Shown here: in pieces, positions 6,437-7,226 of the stretch
Layout of the letters: each line of letters begins with the position of its first letter
Numbering within the stretch: the stretch's first letter is position 1
DNA from: Deltaproteobacteria bacterium GWA2_55_10
Lineage (GTDB): Bacteria; Desulfobacterota; GWC2-55-46
DNA length: 7,226 bases
Assembly: GCA_001797415.1 (NCBI GenBank)
Contig: MGPL01000033.1
Location: 1 to 7,226, forward strand
Reading direction: 5' to 3'
Translations under genes and position numbers: made by a program
Notes under the pieces: generated by a model
Databases searched by the model: none
What the model saw: only the letters and a program-made list of their open reading frames with translations
Told to the model about the DNA's origin: nothing

Positions 6437-7226
6437 ATGGGAAAAATCCGGAAAAAGGCTCTCAGGCGGAAAAGCCCCTGGTTAAAGGCCGGGGTTCTGG
6501 GGGCAGCGGTCTCGCTTGCCGCTGCCGGAGTTTCGCTTGCCACCGTCGCGGGCACGAAGCACAACTTCGGGTCTCTCTCCCCGGCTGAGATAAAATCCGG
6601 CGAGACCACCGAGATATGCGTCTTCTGCCATACGCCGCATAACTCGAGCCCTTCCAAGCCGATATGGAACAAGCAGGACCAGGGGTCGACATACAACGTC
6701 TATGAGAGCCAGACCCTTGCGGCCACTCTTTCTCCGAACTCGCCTACGCTCGGGCAGCCTACAGGCGCCTCAAAGCTCTGCCTTTCGTGCCATGACGGCA
6801 CCATAGCCGTCGGCTCGGTCTTGAACCTTCCGGGCAAGACAGGCGCGGGCGAGCTATCCGTGAGCGGCCAGGGCCTCTCGGGCGGCAAGATAAGCTCTAC
6901 GTCCACATCATACATCAGCACCGACTTGCGGGACGATCACCCGATATCATTCGAATACTCGCGGGCCTATCCCTCGAACGTGGAAATAACCGACAACGAG
7001 GCGCTCCCCGCGGAGATACGCCTGGACAGCGCGGGCATGATGCAGTGCACGAGCTGCCATGACCCGCACGGCACGGAGTTCAACAAGTTCCTGGTCGCGG
7101 ACCTCGCAAACGGCGGTCTCTGCCAGGCATGCCACGACAAGAGGTACTGGAACACCAACCCGTCAATTCATAGCACGTCAACGGCCACCTGGAACGCCAG
7201 CGGCGTGAACCCCTGGCACGAGGACC
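6437..7226 (+). CDS. secreted multiheme c-type cytochrome, at least four hemes, 3' end outside window
   Basis: The frame is open from ATG 6437 to the window edge (263 codons). An in-frame TAG lies directly before the ATG, which fixes the earliest start; AAGGG sits seven bases upstream. The product has a long basic N-terminus, a Sec signal core (about 17-35, cleavage near SLA or VAG) and CXXCH motifs at about 61 (CVFCHTPH), 115 (CLSCHDGT), 204 (CTSCHDPHG) and 229. Between hemes 2 and 3 is a glycine- and serine-rich stretch with D-H-P-I-S-F. The order CVFCHTPH, CLSCHDGT, HPISF, CTSCHDPHG resembles small outer-surface cytochromes such as OmcE of Geobacter, recalled from family knowledge and not compared here. 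The chain continues at least 30 residues past heme 4 with an NPSIHSTSTATWN segment, so more hemes may follow. Probably a periplasmic or extracellular electron-transfer protein. Confidence 0.9.
   Translation, partial: MGKIRKKALRRKSPWLKAGVLGAAVSLAAAGVSLATVAGTKHNFGSLSPAEIKSGETTEICVFCHTPHNSSPSKPIWNKQDQGSTYNVYESQTLAATLSPNSPTLGQPTGASKLCLSCHDGTIAVGSVLNLPGKTGAGELSVSGQGLSGGKISSTSTSYISTDLRDDHPISFEYSRAYPSNVEITDNEALPAEIRLDSAGMMQCTSCHDPHGTEFNKFLVADLANGGLCQACHDKRYWNTNPSIHSTSTATWNASGVNPWHED

Overview
The window holds one heme-biosynthesis gene on the minus strand and, transcribed away from it on the plus strand, a seven-gene cluster rich in multiheme c-type cytochromes. The organism is probably an anaerobic or metal- or sulfur-respiring bacterium of the Desulfobacterota/Nitrospirota type. 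I infer this from the gene content (multiheme CXXCH cytochromes mixed with NHL and PQQ-like beta-propellers and HAMP membrane proteins), the GC-rich sequence and the common use of ATA and AGG codons. The species cannot be read from the sequence.

Layout. Positions 1-43 lie downstream of hemE and may hold the first codons of another minus-strand gene. Positions 44-1084 (minus) are hemE, uroporphyrinogen decarboxylase. Positions 1085-1430 are a divergent regulatory region with two good sigma70-type promoters back to back: TTGAAA-17-TATAAT for hemE and TTCACA-17-TATAAT for the plus-strand cluster. A perfect 6-3-6 inverted repeat lies midway between them, and a 9-bp-arm palindrome lies in the hemE leader. 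The plus-strand cluster is: a HAMP-only membrane protein (1431-2036), a membrane-anchored seven-heme cytochrome (2029-2832), a second HAMP-only membrane protein (2926-3513), a secreted eight-repeat PQQ-like beta-propeller (3524-4660), a secreted four-heme cytochrome (4708-5301), a six-repeat NHL beta-propeller lipoprotein (5312-6391), and a secreted cytochrome with at least four hemes that runs off the window (6437 onward).

How they may work together. All seven plus-strand genes are co-directional, with gaps from an 8-nt overlap to 93 nt, so they probably form one operon, perhaps with an internal promoter before 2926. Every predicted product is in, or exported across, the inner membrane. At least 15 hemes are encoded, yet the operon also has two heme-free propellers and two HAMP proteins without an output domain. 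My reading is an electron conduit from the inner membrane through the periplasm to the cell surface, with its own assembly or sensing proteins. The nearby hemE would supply heme precursor and may share a regulator. No catalytic domain is visible in the cluster, so the terminal acceptor is unknown.

I see no tRNA, rRNA, insertion sequence or CRISPR array.
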